DNA from: Myoxocephalus aenaeus
Lineage: Eukaryota > Chordata > Actinopteri > Perciformes > Cottidae
Assembly: GCA_038501785.1 (NCBI GenBank)
Contig: JBAMJR010000156.1
Coordinates: forward strand, 1 to 64,000
DNA: 64,000 nucleotides
Reading direction: 5' to 3'
The number at the start of each line of letters is the position of its first letter. The stretch's first letter is position 1. The notes under the pieces are model-generated. The model had not been told where the DNA came from. It worked only from the letters and a program-made list of their open reading frames with translations, and did not search any database. The position numbers and the translations under genes were made by a program. Shown here piece by piece: positions 12,101 through 23,953 of the stretch.

Positions 12101-13803
12101 TTTGTCTCCCAATACACCAATGTGGTTGTAAGATAAATCCAACACCCGAAGGTCCGTCAGATTGGTGAATGTGTGAGAGTATATTTCACCCAGGAGGTTG
12201 GATGACAGGTTGAGCAATCGTAAATGTCCTTGAAGACCGTTGAAGGCATTTTTGTTAATCTGATTGATTTTGTTCATGGAAATGTCAATAATGACCGCAT
12301 CCTTCAGAGGACTTAAAACAGCCCTCTGCAAAGCAAATATTTGGCTTTTAGACAAATCCAAAGTGGTAACTGAACTGTTCATGAGGCCTTCGAATGTGCT
12401 TTCATCTGGGTCGGGAAGGTTGTCATATGAGAAGCCTTTGCCCATGTGTCCAGAGAATATTAAATGAGCAATCGGAGTACCCTCTATTGCTTTGAAAAAG
12501 TGCCTTGCTGTGTTCACGCTGAACCCATTGCTGGATAAGTCAAGGGTTTGAAAAGTCATCCCTCTGAAAGGGTTCCCGCATCTCTCCCAGTCAACGCCTT
12601 TACTATAGCTGATATAGATCTTATTGGATTGCAAGTCCAGGCGTTTGAAGGCTTTCCCCCGGAAACCAACAAGATCATCTTCACACAATTGTTCAATCTG
12701 ATTCAATTTGAGGTTTAGCTCTGTGAACTTTGTAAGTTTTGAAAAGAACAGACCCGGTCGAACTCTCACTATCTCATTACCAAAGAGGTTGAGCGTTTCC
12801 AAGGACCAAAGCGGCTGCAGGTAGCTGTCTGCTAGTATGGAGTCTGCCAATTTGCAATAATCCAAAAAGAGGTGTTGTAAATGTACTAGTCCTGCAAAAG
12901 CCCTTGGCTCCATCTGAAGGCCGAGGTTGTAGCCTAGGACCAGCTTTGCCAGTCTTCTCTGCCTGAGGAAAGCGTTGTTCCTTATGACAAGCGGCGCTCT
13001 CTGCATTCCAAGATCTAACTCTTGCAGCTGGTCATAGCTCCTGAGCGAGCTGCTGTTGATCTCCCTGATGTAGTTCATCTCCAGGTAGAGGTGGGTGATG
13101 TTTGGAGGCAGAGCCGGAATCCAGTGGTGCCGCTGTGAGGCACAATCAGCCACGAGTCCGTACAAAGTGCATGATGGGTAGCATGTGGTTACCTGCAGGT
13201 ACGAAGGTTGCATTATTTCTGCAAATTGAAAAATAACTTAACGTTATAAGTTAAAGGAATCATATCAGGGAAATTTGCTCATTTGCTTTTTGGTTGAAAA
13301 TTAAATGAGAAGATTGGTGCCACTGCCTCATCTGTACAGTAAACATGGAGCTGGAACCAGCAGCCGGTTAGCTTGGCTTAGCATAAAGACTTGAAATAGG
13401 CGTTAATTAAGCTTTTTTAAAAGCCATACAAAACATATTATTTAGTGAGCTTTACAAGGGCTGGTTGGCAAAGACAGACTAGCTGTTTCCTCCAGTTTGA
13501 AGTCTTTGTGCTACGCTAAACTAAGCTAACCGACTGGTGGCCGTAGCTTCATATTTATGATACAGATATGAGAGTGGTATCAATCTTCCCAAAAATCTAA
13601 CTTTTTCTTTCTTTATTGTCGGGAAGGAATCTGAATTAGATTGCCTTTAGATTTCTTATAATCAATTTCTGATTGCTGTCTTCTAACTGTTCAGTTTGAG
13701 AAAAACTAAATATAACTTCAATGATCAAGCCGCAATGTAAATGTTATGGACATACCTGGAGGTTAAATCCGATAAAAACCAACTGAAGAGCCAGTGTCGA
13801 CAT
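9136..13803 (-). CDS. tlr5: Toll-like receptor 5, membrane form (flagellin receptor)
   Basis: Type I membrane receptor that binds bacterial flagellin through leucine-rich repeats and signals by a cytoplasmic TIR domain. Coding exons (minus): 13756-13803 (signal peptide MSTLALQLVFIGFNLQ), 10903-13192, 9603-9691 and 9136-9381; phases 0, 1 and 0 fit exactly and give 890 residues. The large exon holds the LRRNT cysteines, about 20 LRRs, an LRRCT (FHCDCSLESF), a membrane helix near LFVLSALLILAVVLSGIVYA and the TIR start with box 1 DAFLCFS and box 2 RDFLPG. The 89-bp exon continues with DGWCLEAF, and the last exon has the box-3 region LDWFYERL. The ATG at 13211-13213 is not the start: joining the signal exon to the AG before GTAACC (13192) gives the proper N-terminus. 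The AAG acceptor of the last exon is less common. Human TLR5 is about 858 residues with one coding exon, so the split TIR is notable. No breaks seen. Confidence 0.93.
10085..10312 (+). repeat. Half of a palindromic MITE in the tlr5 TIR intron
   Basis: It contains the fish-repeat string TTAGCTTAGCTTAGCATAAA and the flanking text ATATGAAGCTACAGTCAGCA, matching one arm of the palindromic element at 13290-13610. The other arm is missing and a LINE tail follows directly at 10315. Confidence 0.6.
10315..10605 (-). mobile_element. LINE 3' tail (CR1/L2-like group), reverse
   Basis: Read on the minus strand it runs from the sequence encoding the GGCGCTACAGAGCACTGTAC motif to a terminal run of GATTCTGATTCTGATT. 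The same family appears forward at 15915-16120 and 16130-16310. It is a 5'-truncated insertion inside the tlr5 intron 9692-10902. The exact clade is not assigned. Confidence 0.7.
13290..13612. mobile_element. Palindromic MITE in tlr5 intron 1
   Basis: The left arm contains GGTTAGCTTGGCTTAGCATA. The right arm, reverse-complemented, contains GGTTAGCTTAGTTTAGCGTA, with matching outer text (ACTCTCATATCTGTA-type against TGCCTCATCTGTACAG). Arms of about 120 bp face each other across a short spacer, so this is a non-autonomous inverted-repeat element. Confidence 0.65.
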
Positions 13804-15025
13804 GCTGTCTTCGCCCTGACAAGATGTCCAAAGAGAAAGTCAAACATTAGCAAAGCTTAAAAGAATGCAATGTTGTTGAATTGGCTCAGCAGTGAAAATA
13901 GATGACAGGTGTTTGAGCATTTCATAAAGTACGCAGAAAAAAGACAGTTTGCTTTGGTTCATGGGTCACTGGTGCAGCTTCAGCGTCACGCTGCTCAGTC
14001 CACAATGGTCATGGTCGATATGAGCCTGAATAACAAAGCTCTATTCGAACAGTTGACATGTTAAAAAGTTACAAGTTCAAGATTCACTTCATCTTCTTGT
14101 CACATTAAAACCTAAACATGTGAAGTACATTAAATGATTTATTCCCCATTCAATGTATTAGCGGGGTACTCTGATTTTACATATGAAGTTCAGTTTACTG
14201 CACACGCTTTCTACAAAGTCTGGGGAATATAACCTATATCGACACTATCAAGTTGCACTTTGGGAAATGTAAATATAGATTTATAAATATAAATGTACCA
14301 AAAGTAAATATATTTAATACACAGCATCAATTATGACCATTCTTTCCAACTTTCCAACTTTATGGGACATGACACCTAATTACAACTGAATAATACTACT
14401 AACTTTAAGATATGTTACAAAAAGCCCCAGCAGACATGATACTTTATTTTATATATGTTCTCCCTATTATGTATAGTTAGTAGGCAGTACCCTGTGTCCC
14501 TTAATAATACTTAACATAATCATACTTAACATAATCATACTTAACAATACTTAATATAATAATACTTGGCATAATAATACTTCATATAATAATACTTGGC
14601 ATAACATAATAATAATAATACTTAAAACTACCAAACTCACTAAGTGGGCGGGGCCTGTACAGTGAAATGCGTTCACCTTTCATGTTCATAACTTCTCCTG
14701 CATATCAAAACCCAAAGCGCAATCATGTACAGGCTGTTAACGGTGCTTGCAGCGTCGCCTCAACATCTGTCGCCTCCACGCTGTTAAAGGAGATGTTACC
14801 GAACAGGAAGACTGACAGTTTATTGCACAATGTCGCAAGTCTTTGACCCACTTAGAGAAACCGAGCAAATACAGCGAGTCCGTCGCGCACGTTTCTGGCC
14901 ACACTTTTTATTTGTTTGGTATGATTCGCAGTTTTTAACGTTAATTTAAATCTTACCAGTGTCTGTTGCGCAAACGAGAAAAAGCCTTCAGCGTGAAGTC
15001 CTGCGTGCAGAGAGTTCCTCCTCCC
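13804..15025. other. tlr5 upstream region, no further gene seen
   Basis: The AG at 13816-13817 read on the minus strand (CATCTTGTCAG) could be an acceptor for a 5' UTR exon farther upstream. An imperfect ATAATACTTAACAT-type array lies at about 14505-14620. No coding exon was recognised. Confidence 0.4.
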
Positions 15026-15275
15026 ACTGCGGCCAAGTGAGCCCACATCAGCCGAGTGAGCCTCAGGTGCAATACGAGATGCACCTCTATTCCAGGTGTT
15101 ACGGTACGGGGCCAGACGGGGGCGGTGCGCAAGCGCAGAGAAAAGGAGATCCTGAATTAAATGAATATTCAAACGGATACATTTCACAATATTCAAACAA
15201 CTATAAAAACAGATCCTTAGATTGGTTTATTGAAATTCCACTGCAGTATTCTTCATGAAGACCCCTGCTATGTCC
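15026..15275 (+). repeat. Left inverted repeat of the 12.4-kb element
   Basis: It shares GGGGCCAGACGGGGGCGGT, AATGAATATTCAAACGGATA and GCTATGTCCAT with the reverse complement of 27177-27424. Homology stops at both edges, outward before ACTGCGG and inward after TGTCCAT. Confidence 0.85.
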
Positions 15276-15914
15276 ATGTGTATTACCATGATATTTTAAA
15301 AGTTTATATTAAACTGTCAATCAATTTCTGTTGAAATTGACCCGGTTACTCTCCTGTTTTGAGTACATTTCAGTGTGCTAGTGATTCAAAGAGAATGGAT
15401 GCTGACTGAGAGACATGGCACATGGACCTATGGCGATCACAAAGGGCTGCTGAGATTTTCTATGTTCGATTTCTCATTGTCACCACTTGATGCCTCTTCT
15501 ATCTCTTTATATCTCAGTGTAATATTGGGAACGTTTGCACTGTGTTGGTCCTTGGACAGATTGCAGAGGGGCACAAAGAACATGAAGTCAGAGGGTCAGT
15601 CTCTTCATTTATTGAAGACATCCCGGAAGCTGGAAGAGAAAGAATATTTGAAGAAAATGCTTTCTTAGTCTGTCTGTGGCTAGCTGTCTTCTTTTTTCTG
15701 TGAATGCTGGTAAAGTTCTTGCTCTATGGTTACTTTATGAGTAGATGTTGTTAATTACAACTGAATTATTTGTGTTGGAATATTGTTGTATATGCTGTCT
15801 TTGTTTTTCACTTAATGGCTTATACTTAAAATAATTAAGTCACTTAAACATGATAATTGATGCAAACTTAATATCAGTTGGAATTACTTTGTATGTTTTT
15901 TCAATTTCTGTTCA

Positions 15915-16310
15915 ACTCCTCCCCTCTGGGGGGCGCTACAGAGCACTGTACGCCAAAACCACCAGACACAGAAACAGCTTCTTCCCACAACAGACTATTC
16001 CATCTGCACTATCTGCACTATTTTGGACTACTGTTGTCTTTAATGTCTTTTTTATATTTATCTTGTTTATTGTATGTATATAAGTACGAAGAGCCAAGTG
16101 AAACCGGCGTCAAATTCTGATTCTTGATGCTGAGTTAATGTGTTCTAGTCTGTTGTCTTTAATGTCTTTTTTTATATTTATCTTTTTTATTTGTATCTAA
16201 TAATATGTATATATGTACTACGAGAGCAATGTGTAACCTGAGTCAAATTCCATGTATGTGTACACTCACATGGCCAATAAAGCTGATTCTGATTCTCATT
16301 CTGATTATTT
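15915..16310 (+). mobile_element. Two LINE 3' tails in tandem (same family as 10315-10605)
   Basis: The first begins at GGGGCGCTACAGAGCACTGT (about 15930) and ends near 16125 with CAAATTCTGATTCTTG. A second, shorter copy starts near TTGTCTTTAATGTC (16152) and ends with CTGATTCTGATTCTCATTCT at about 16310. 5'-truncated retrotransposon ends. Confidence 0.7.
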
Positions 16311-16317
16311 ATACTGT

Positions 16318-16475
16318 ATAGATAAAATAAGATAATCCTTTATTAGTCCCGCATTGGGGAAATTGCAGGATTACAGCAGCACTGCACACAAGACACACAG
16401 TAAATACAATTAAAGTAATATAAATAAACAGTAAACAGTAATAAAAACAGTAAAGAAGAATACAATAGCAATAAT
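16318..16475 (-). mobile_element. Second LINE-type tail, reverse
   Basis: It contains GATAATCCTTTATTAGTCCC followed by GCATTGGGGAAATTGCAGG, a widespread fish repeat end in reverse orientation. The clade was not assigned from memory. Confidence 0.5.
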
Positions 16476-19400
16476 AAATATACAGACGGAATAAAACAAT
16501 ATGTATAAATGTATTAATATTGCACCAGATGGATGTAATTAAAGTGGCCAAAAGTGATTAAATTGTTATAAGTGAGAGGTTCAAAAACAGACTAAAAGTC
16601 CATATATGTGCATGACACATGCCCAGCTGATACTGTTCCCCTCAAATAGTTTTAAACATCGAAGCTGCAGGAATACTGAGGTCTCGTTACCATGACAATA
16701 CTCAGACCATTTCACACCTGTGAATTTCTGCAGGCCATGGGGGAGGTGCGCTTAAAATCAAGTCATAAAAAAAGAGAAACGGCATTCTGTCATTGATAGA
16801 CATAACATTACAGATCTGTTATAGATTGATAGTTACTCCCCGCAAAGGGAATTTTTTTTGCAGCAGCAGCGATACAGATGTAATGTAAAACAGTCGCACA
16901 TTAAAGTTATTCCGTTTTTCCTTTATTTATAGGCCTACTGAATAATAATTCAATAATTGTATTTTAATTAAAAATCAAAGAAAAACATAAACCTTTTATA
17001 TTAGTCTTGCCTAGTTATTTATTGTATTGCCCGAATACGCAAAGAAGAAAAGATGCAAACATTATAATTTTTTTTAAAGCTTAAAACAACTTGTTGGGGA
17101 TTGTACATTTGAATTGAATTAACTCATATCCGGACCCTTACATACACCAATATGGCTCGTATATCATTATAAATGATGTAGGGTTTTTTGTTTTTCAATT
17201 TAGAATTCCTTTTAGTTTGATGTTTTCGGGTGGACGGTCTCATTTGTCATGTGACCGTCTTTCAAAGACAGCAATTGGTTTTCACTGTCTATCAATCCTT
17301 CAGTCAGGATCAGTGCTGTTTTCATGGTCCAGTGGCTCGCATCGCACGCAAGTAATTACTGAACAAAAACATGTATTAGTATATTTTGTTCTCCCCGTAC
17401 CGTCATACATAATCCGAATGAGAAAGGAGAAATTCTTCTCATCAAGACACTGAAAAAATGAGTACTCCAAAGGACAGGTAAGCATCTAATTGGCCCAATG
17501 ATGTCTAACATTAACAATTTAGTTGCACCTTAACTTGAAAGGAAATAAATAGCAAGGTGTTTTTTTCTTCTTTACTTGCATTTTGTGTTTTATGTCTACT
17601 AAATATCTATTAATGTTGGTTGTCATGTTTCTCTAGTAAAATGATGAGGATAATATTTTAGTTTTGGACCTACAACTGCATGATCACCGTATGGGAATGA
17701 GAGAGGGGGAAGGGTGCCTAAACAAACATCATACCGAGAGAGTGAAGATGCATTAGACTAGATTTAAATTACATTATATTTCATTTATTGTATTCCTTTG
17801 AATTACGTGAGAAGTTGTTTGATATATGTATAGTGTTACTTCATGCCAATAATGTAAATTATATTGTGCGACAGAATGAGAAGAAAAAAAAAAAGTTAAA
17901 ACCAACAACAACTTTTTATAATCTCGCGAGGGACTCAATGAGCTTTGGCCGTGAGCGGAGGCGTTTAACCTCTGCACGTGCGTTGCATTATTCTTTAGAA
18001 CTCCAGATGGCGCTATAAACGCAATGTTTTTCGATATTATTTTCTTTTTTACGAGTGATGTAATTTTAGATCAGTATTATCTATTAAAATTGCATTTTTA
18101 GTTTCTTTATTAAGTTGCAGTATGTAATTTTTTTCAATTTCAGGATCTTGAGTTTTGCAACGTTTGGAAAGGCAAGTGTTACATTAAACTCAGCGTAAAT
18201 TCATACTTGCACATTTTTAGATGCATAATTTATTGTTAAAAAGCATTGTCTTTACTATTTACTATTTAATTGTAAAGGGAAGGAGAACTTCTAAGAGCCT
18301 GGGAGAAATACATCAAAGCATTGAAAAATGTGCTGAAGCTGCTGCCAATATAGACCATCACACTGTATACAACGCAGCCGGCCTTTTGGAAATGTATGCA
18401 AAGATTTGAAAGTGCCAAATACATTGCCGAATCGGTTTAAGATTCGAAGAGTCGTTCAGCTTCAGAAGGTAATTTGTTCTTGATTTACTTAATTCCTATA
18501 ACAGTTGTTGAAATATTTCTGGAATGAAAATAATTAATTTATATTTTTACTTTAAAAAAACAAACACAGAATGAATAATAACAGAATGAAAAGGTACTTT
18601 TTCAGAAAATAATGATACTTTTTTATTATATAGAGCACTTCAGGTGTAAAGTGCTACTCAAAAGCTGATGCAGACAAAGATGATGAAGACGACGATGATG
18701 ATGATGATGAGAGACCATTTGGTGGGTTCAGTTCCTCCTTGGTAAGTATATTTTGACGTTTAATGTGCTAACAATTTTATTAATAATGTTATAGTAAAGT
18801 GGTTGTTTGTATCAAAATATATAGATGTATTGATACCGTTGAGAAAATTGTAATATAAATTTAAAAAATGCAGTGCCAATAACTATGTAAGGCTTCAAGG
18901 CCTGGTAAATTATTTAAGCATGTTTTTGTATGTACAGTGTTTTTTGAGGTGTTGTTTTTAAATATTGATTTCTTTTAAGTTATTAGCAACAAGGTAACAT
19001 GTTTTTCATTTGTCAGTGTACGATATGGTTGCACAACAAAACATAGATTGTAGTCCAAATTGAATCTACATACGACTATAATATTTGAGTTTCATGGTGT
19101 TGATTCTATATATATTAATGTTTTATTTTTTGTTATTGTCTTTGATTGGATAATGTAGAACCCAATTCTACTTGTCAATGAACTTGGTCTGTATTTATTT
19201 ATGTTCTTTTGAAATGTCAATTTCAACTTTGCATTTCTTACAGGATGACTTTGCCGTTGAAGACAGCCATGCGTCTCCCTGCTCCATAGAAGAGGCTAAA
19301 AGTAATTATTCTATAGAAAAGGTGAATTTCTTTTATTCAATCAAAATGCCATTTAATGTACTATGTTAGAATGTAATTAAAACTGTTATTTATATGTTTT

Positions 19401-21113
19401 TGTTCGGTCCATGCAGGCTGCAATAGTCACATATTCACACACATTAATTGAAGTTGTACTTTGACTGTCATATATACACATTTAGGATCATAAAATACGT
19501 AATGTGATTTCATAAACAAACAGATCAAAAACCGTTATATAAATTGAAATTGTTATTAATTACATTTGCTTCCTTAATATTCCCATGTTACAGGACAGTG
19601 ACACGAACTTTCCTGAAGCACACAACATTGCAACAGACAGCAGTACGTCAGAGGACAAGTTCTTTACGTGTATTTTGCCACAGCAGCCAAATTCCTTTTT
19701 CATCGAACAAAAAGAATGGCAAGACTTGAGACAGTCACAGGAAGGCAATTCATTCAAAGGACTTCAGTGGACAAACATTATTGCCGAGGGTCTCCAGAAG
19801 ATACATCCAGTCTGCAGCTTTGGTTTTAAGAGACACCGTGTAAAGCCCTTGCAGTCAAAGACAGTGGAACCAATTTTTACATGTTTTGCATCCTGTCGTT
19901 TTAAGGGTTGCCCTGTTAAAGTAGATGTCAAGGTTACTGATGAAACTACCTTGAAGGCTGCAGTAGTTTTCTCAGGCGGTGATGTTTTGCACAACACAAA
20001 AGAACTAAAAAGAAGGCCTGTACGTGCAGATTTACGTCCTCAAAACAAAATTACCACGAACTGTCTTGCTGGAGTCCCTTCTAACAATACCGGAGAAGGT
20101 AATAGAATCGGGATGCAGGGATGGAGCACCAACAAAAGGTGTTCTGAAGAACATTGCCTATACACAAAAAAAACTACAAAGACCTGATTGTGATGAGCTC
20201 GCCAGTCTACAAAAGATTATTGACGAAAAAAAGGGCACAGGCAACGAGGTTCTCCAAATGTTCTGATGCATCCAAAAGGCATCATGCTGTGGTCGAGAAA
20301 GACACTCTCCGTCTTTTTTCAAAGATGCAAAAATGACATTGTGTATCTGGATGCAACGGGGAGCATAGTTAGAAAAGGAAAGGCAAAAAGCCGACCATAC
20401 TATGTCTATGAATTGGTTGTGTGCAACCCAACCAAGGGGGCATCACCTCTTCCCATTGCGACATATGTAACATGCGACCACACCACAGCATCGGTGAACT
20501 ACTTCCTGCAGGCTTTTCAGACTGATCTAACCAGGATGTATGGAAAGAAGGCCAACAAGAGGCCAGTGATGATAATATGTGATGGCTCCCTGGTACTCTT
20601 GCAATCCCTATCTAGTACATTTTGCAAATCAAGTTTAGAGGATTTGCTGCATAAGTCCTACCAACTGATCACAGGCCAACACCCCACAGAAACATTTGAC
20701 CTTCCTATTCTTCATAGATGTTTGAGCCACATCATGAAGAACAGTAGGTATTTTATTGTTTTTAGCACTTAAAAAAAATACAAAATACAAATGAATACTA
20801 GTTATAGTTGTGCTTTGGATTGCTGTCTTTCTAGGGTTCCTAAACACTACAAGCTGGGGACGCATGTATTTGGGCTCCTCGCATGTTGCTCAACGCTGAA
20901 GGCGATGGACGAGGTGGTGGTTAGTGCAACAGTGCTGTTTTGTAGTCCTTGCACTGGAGCCAACGTCACGACGCACTTTACCAACCTCCAAGTCCTGATG
21001 CAACACAGGGGGAGAGTCAATGTGCACGAAAACCTGATTGCTGAAGACTACAAGGTAGTTTTGAAATGACATAACCAATGCACTAAATATTTACAGTTGT
21101 TTGTCAGCACATA

Positions 21114-21116
<3 letters not shown>

Positions 21117-21149
<33 letters not shown>
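21117..21149. repeat. (AT)n microsatellite
   Basis: About 16 AT units in the intron 21055-21404 of the transposase-like gene. Confidence 0.9.
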
Positions 21150-21153
<4 letters not shown>

Positions 21154-23026
21154 AAACATAAAATATGTGTTACAAACTGATAAACTCAAGACTTGTAAAG
21201 GTGTCTGAGCCAGAATAGTTTAAGCGTTACATTTAATTGATGAATGTGTTACTCTAAGAATTTTTGGTAGAATAATTACAACACTGAATTGGTCCTATAA
21301 TGACTTTAATCTCATGATAGTATTAAATATTGCATACAATTCAACACAATATTATTTTAAGGTATAAAGGTTTACATTTACAACATTTCTAATATTCTTT
21401 TCAGCATGATCTTGGGACCACACCTCTGGAAAAACATTTCCAGCAGGTTGTTGACAGTGCACCCCTGGACAGTCAAGGTGAACCTAATATTTATCATGCG
21501 CCAAAACTCATGGTAAATTTGGTTAAGTACTTCCTCCCACATGCCCTCCTGTGGTCTGGAGTGATGCTCGGTAAGTTTTAACAAGTTTAGTTCAAATATT
21601 TAAGTGATCTGAGGTAAAAAAAAAAAGAAAAGAATAAATACATAATATCAACATACACAAATTTCACAACGTTTGAATGTTGTTTAGGGGACCTAGGACG
21701 TCATGGTACCGGCCCAGCATACAGGGATCTGACTAAACTCCACAATGAAGTTAGTCAATCCAAAAAACAGGTAAAGTCTTGCATGCCAAAACTCAAATCC
21801 ATTTATATTTTTGACTATATATTGGAAATGGCCTTGCTCTAAAATGAAAATCCAAAACGATATGCACTTTGAAATTTCAGAACTTCACAAAAGACAATCG
21901 AACGCAAGGGATAATGGAAAAAAGTCAGTGGGACCTGAAGCATATTCGGTTACAGAGAAGGCGAGTGACAAGACTGGATGACTTTGTTAGGACTTATCAG
22001 GAAATGCATGATGCACTTATCCTGGAATATGGAGACATGGAAAGAGCAATAAAAAAGGTAAGGATAACCGATAATTAAATTGAGTAGAATTAAATTTAAA
22101 CACAAAAATAAGATCATCACTTTACTACACAATACTACAGTTTGTACTACAGAATTAGATGTTATGCAATAAAACAGTCTTTTCTTTTCAAGTCCTATCG
22201 AGTGGAAACGGAGACATGGAAAAAAAGAAGTGGAAAGTGCAAGGGAGTCTATGTCTCACCACTGGTGACTGGGCTCCCTTTCAAACAACCGAAAAGCAAG
22301 GTATTTATTAAAAGGCCAGATGAGATAAGAGATATTTTCAAGCATAAACACAAAAAACATACATGTTGAGTTGGTGATTGTTGCTCCATCCCAATGAAAT
22401 AGTTTTTTAAAGTTATTTTGTATATTTCTAGGAAAATATGAGATGTTTTAAAAACCAGAAATGGTCCGGAGGCAGACTTTGTCAAAGGTAACGTTTGTCT
22501 ATGTCGGGATACAGTGAACAGTTGACAAATTGGTTAAATGTTAGCTGATAAAACAAGTTTATGTATAGTATGCTATAAATAAAGTATGAGGTTATTGAGA
22601 AATGTTAATCAGCTCCAGGGATTTTAATTTATCCTTTATTTTACAAATATTGTTTTTTTTAAAAATGTTTTACAGGTAAAATTTGACAACTACAAAGGGA
22701 TGTTGGCTTGTGTTAACATCATCCAAACACACTGGAAACTTCTGGTTAGTAGTGACAACCATTATACTCATCTAAATTGTATTTCATTTGTATCATGATG
22801 TAATGAATCCTTTTGGGATAACATTACATTTTTGTCCTGTGGTTACAGTACATCAATGCAGAAGAGCAAAAGGTCCACTTGATCGATCCAAGGCGCAACC
22901 GTAACGATCTGGAGGAATCAGACCATGCTGCAAGAAAATTCCGGTACTTTTTCAATTTAAGCTATTCAGGAAAAACTACTTACATTACAATCATAGCTAT
23001 ATATTAATGTCACAATTTATGTTCAG

Positions 23027-23420
23027 ACAAGAACGAGAACATGTTTGAATGCGTGTTGTTGCCACTAACAAATCCACTGTCCATTCCAGCACTGTCTTTT
23101 TCAATACCTTTAATCAATGACACCATAGCATAAAATCACCTTACATGTTGGTCACAGCACAAGATACCACGAGAAATGATACAACACTTGATCTTAGCCA
23201 AAAAGGACGAGAAGCTGGTCGACCACGGTCAAAAACTATTGTGCTTCCCATCCGCACACACCTGTTCCCATTACCTGGCACTTACCTATATGCCCTTTTG
23301 AAGTGAATGTGCCACCCTGTGTTCAAATGCAGGTACTGCATGTCCCAATTCACCCTGTGTTTCAAAACAACAAACACCACTATGGCTCCAACAACAGTGT
23401 TACAGTAATTAGCATCAGAT
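23027..23420. repeat. Dispersed repeat, copies also at ~28250 and ~47670
   Basis: It shares AACAAATCCACTGTCCA, GACCACGGTCAAAAACTAT, AATGTGCCACCCTGTGTTCA and TATGGCTCCAACAAC with 28250-28610 and 47670-48020. It lies in the intron between the two protease exons. Unlike the other copies, it keeps a U2 snRNA-like segment in its middle. Confidence 0.75.
23165..23215 (-). repeat. U2 snRNA 5'-end-like segment
   Basis: Minus-strand reading GCTTCTCGTCC then TTTTTGGCTAAGATCAAGTG closely follows the 5' end of U2 snRNA (GCTTCTCGGCC, TTTTGGCTAAGATCAAGTG) with one substitution and one extra T. After GTGT the match decays. It is too short to be a functional U2 gene: it has no branch-recognition loop, Sm site or 3' half. 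It is a snRNA-derived segment of the surrounding repeat or a truncated U2 pseudogene. Confidence 0.7.
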
Positions 23421-23709
23421 GAGAAGAGATATGAGATGTGTATGAATTGAGAGCAGGTGGGTAGGTGTGTGGGGAGACCAAGTGACAGGACAACGTGGTA
23501 AAGTCTGAGGTAATCTGTTTAAGATATTAAGTATATATAGCTATTCCCTTTGCATCCACATTACCCGCACTTGCATAGTATTTTCCTTGCATCATCATAC
23601 CCCCCACTTTTTTCTTGCAAGAGATGCAAGAAAAATAAATCGTTTAGTCATAATGAGATATCCTTCCCTTTCAGGGAATGTGCATGTGTAATTAAGAGTG
23701 CACATAAAG

Positions 23710-23953
23710 CATGGTGAATTAGGTTACATATTAATATAAATCATGGTGAATTAGGTTACATATTAATATAAATCATGGTGAATTAGGTTACATATTAATA
23801 TAAATCATGGTGAATTAGGTTACATATTAATATAAATCATGGTGAATTAGGTTACATATTAATATAAATCATGGTGAATTAGGTTACATATTAATATAAA
23901 TCATGGTGAATTAGGTTACATATTAATATAAATCATGGTGAATTAGGTTACAT
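23710..23953. repeat. 32-bp tandem repeat, 8 units
   Basis: Near-identical units beginning CATGGTGAATTAGGTTACAT recur every 32 bp in the intron before the protease Cys exon. Confidence 0.95.

Larger units (their letters stand above)
15276..18277. other. 5' part of the element: LINE tails, no recognised exon
   Basis: 15276-15900 and 16560-18277 are AT-rich with no supported coding exon. A promoter or 5' exons of the transposase-like gene could lie here, but none could be defined. Confidence 0.4.

Noticed and set aside
10889..13213. tlr5 read as a truncated pseudogene ending KGTVC
   Set aside because: The donor AAAG|GTACAG at 10903 and two downstream exons restore a full TIR in phase.
23165..23215. 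Functional U2 snRNA gene
   Set aside because: Only the first ~50 nt resemble U2; no Sm site, stem-loops or snRNA promoter.
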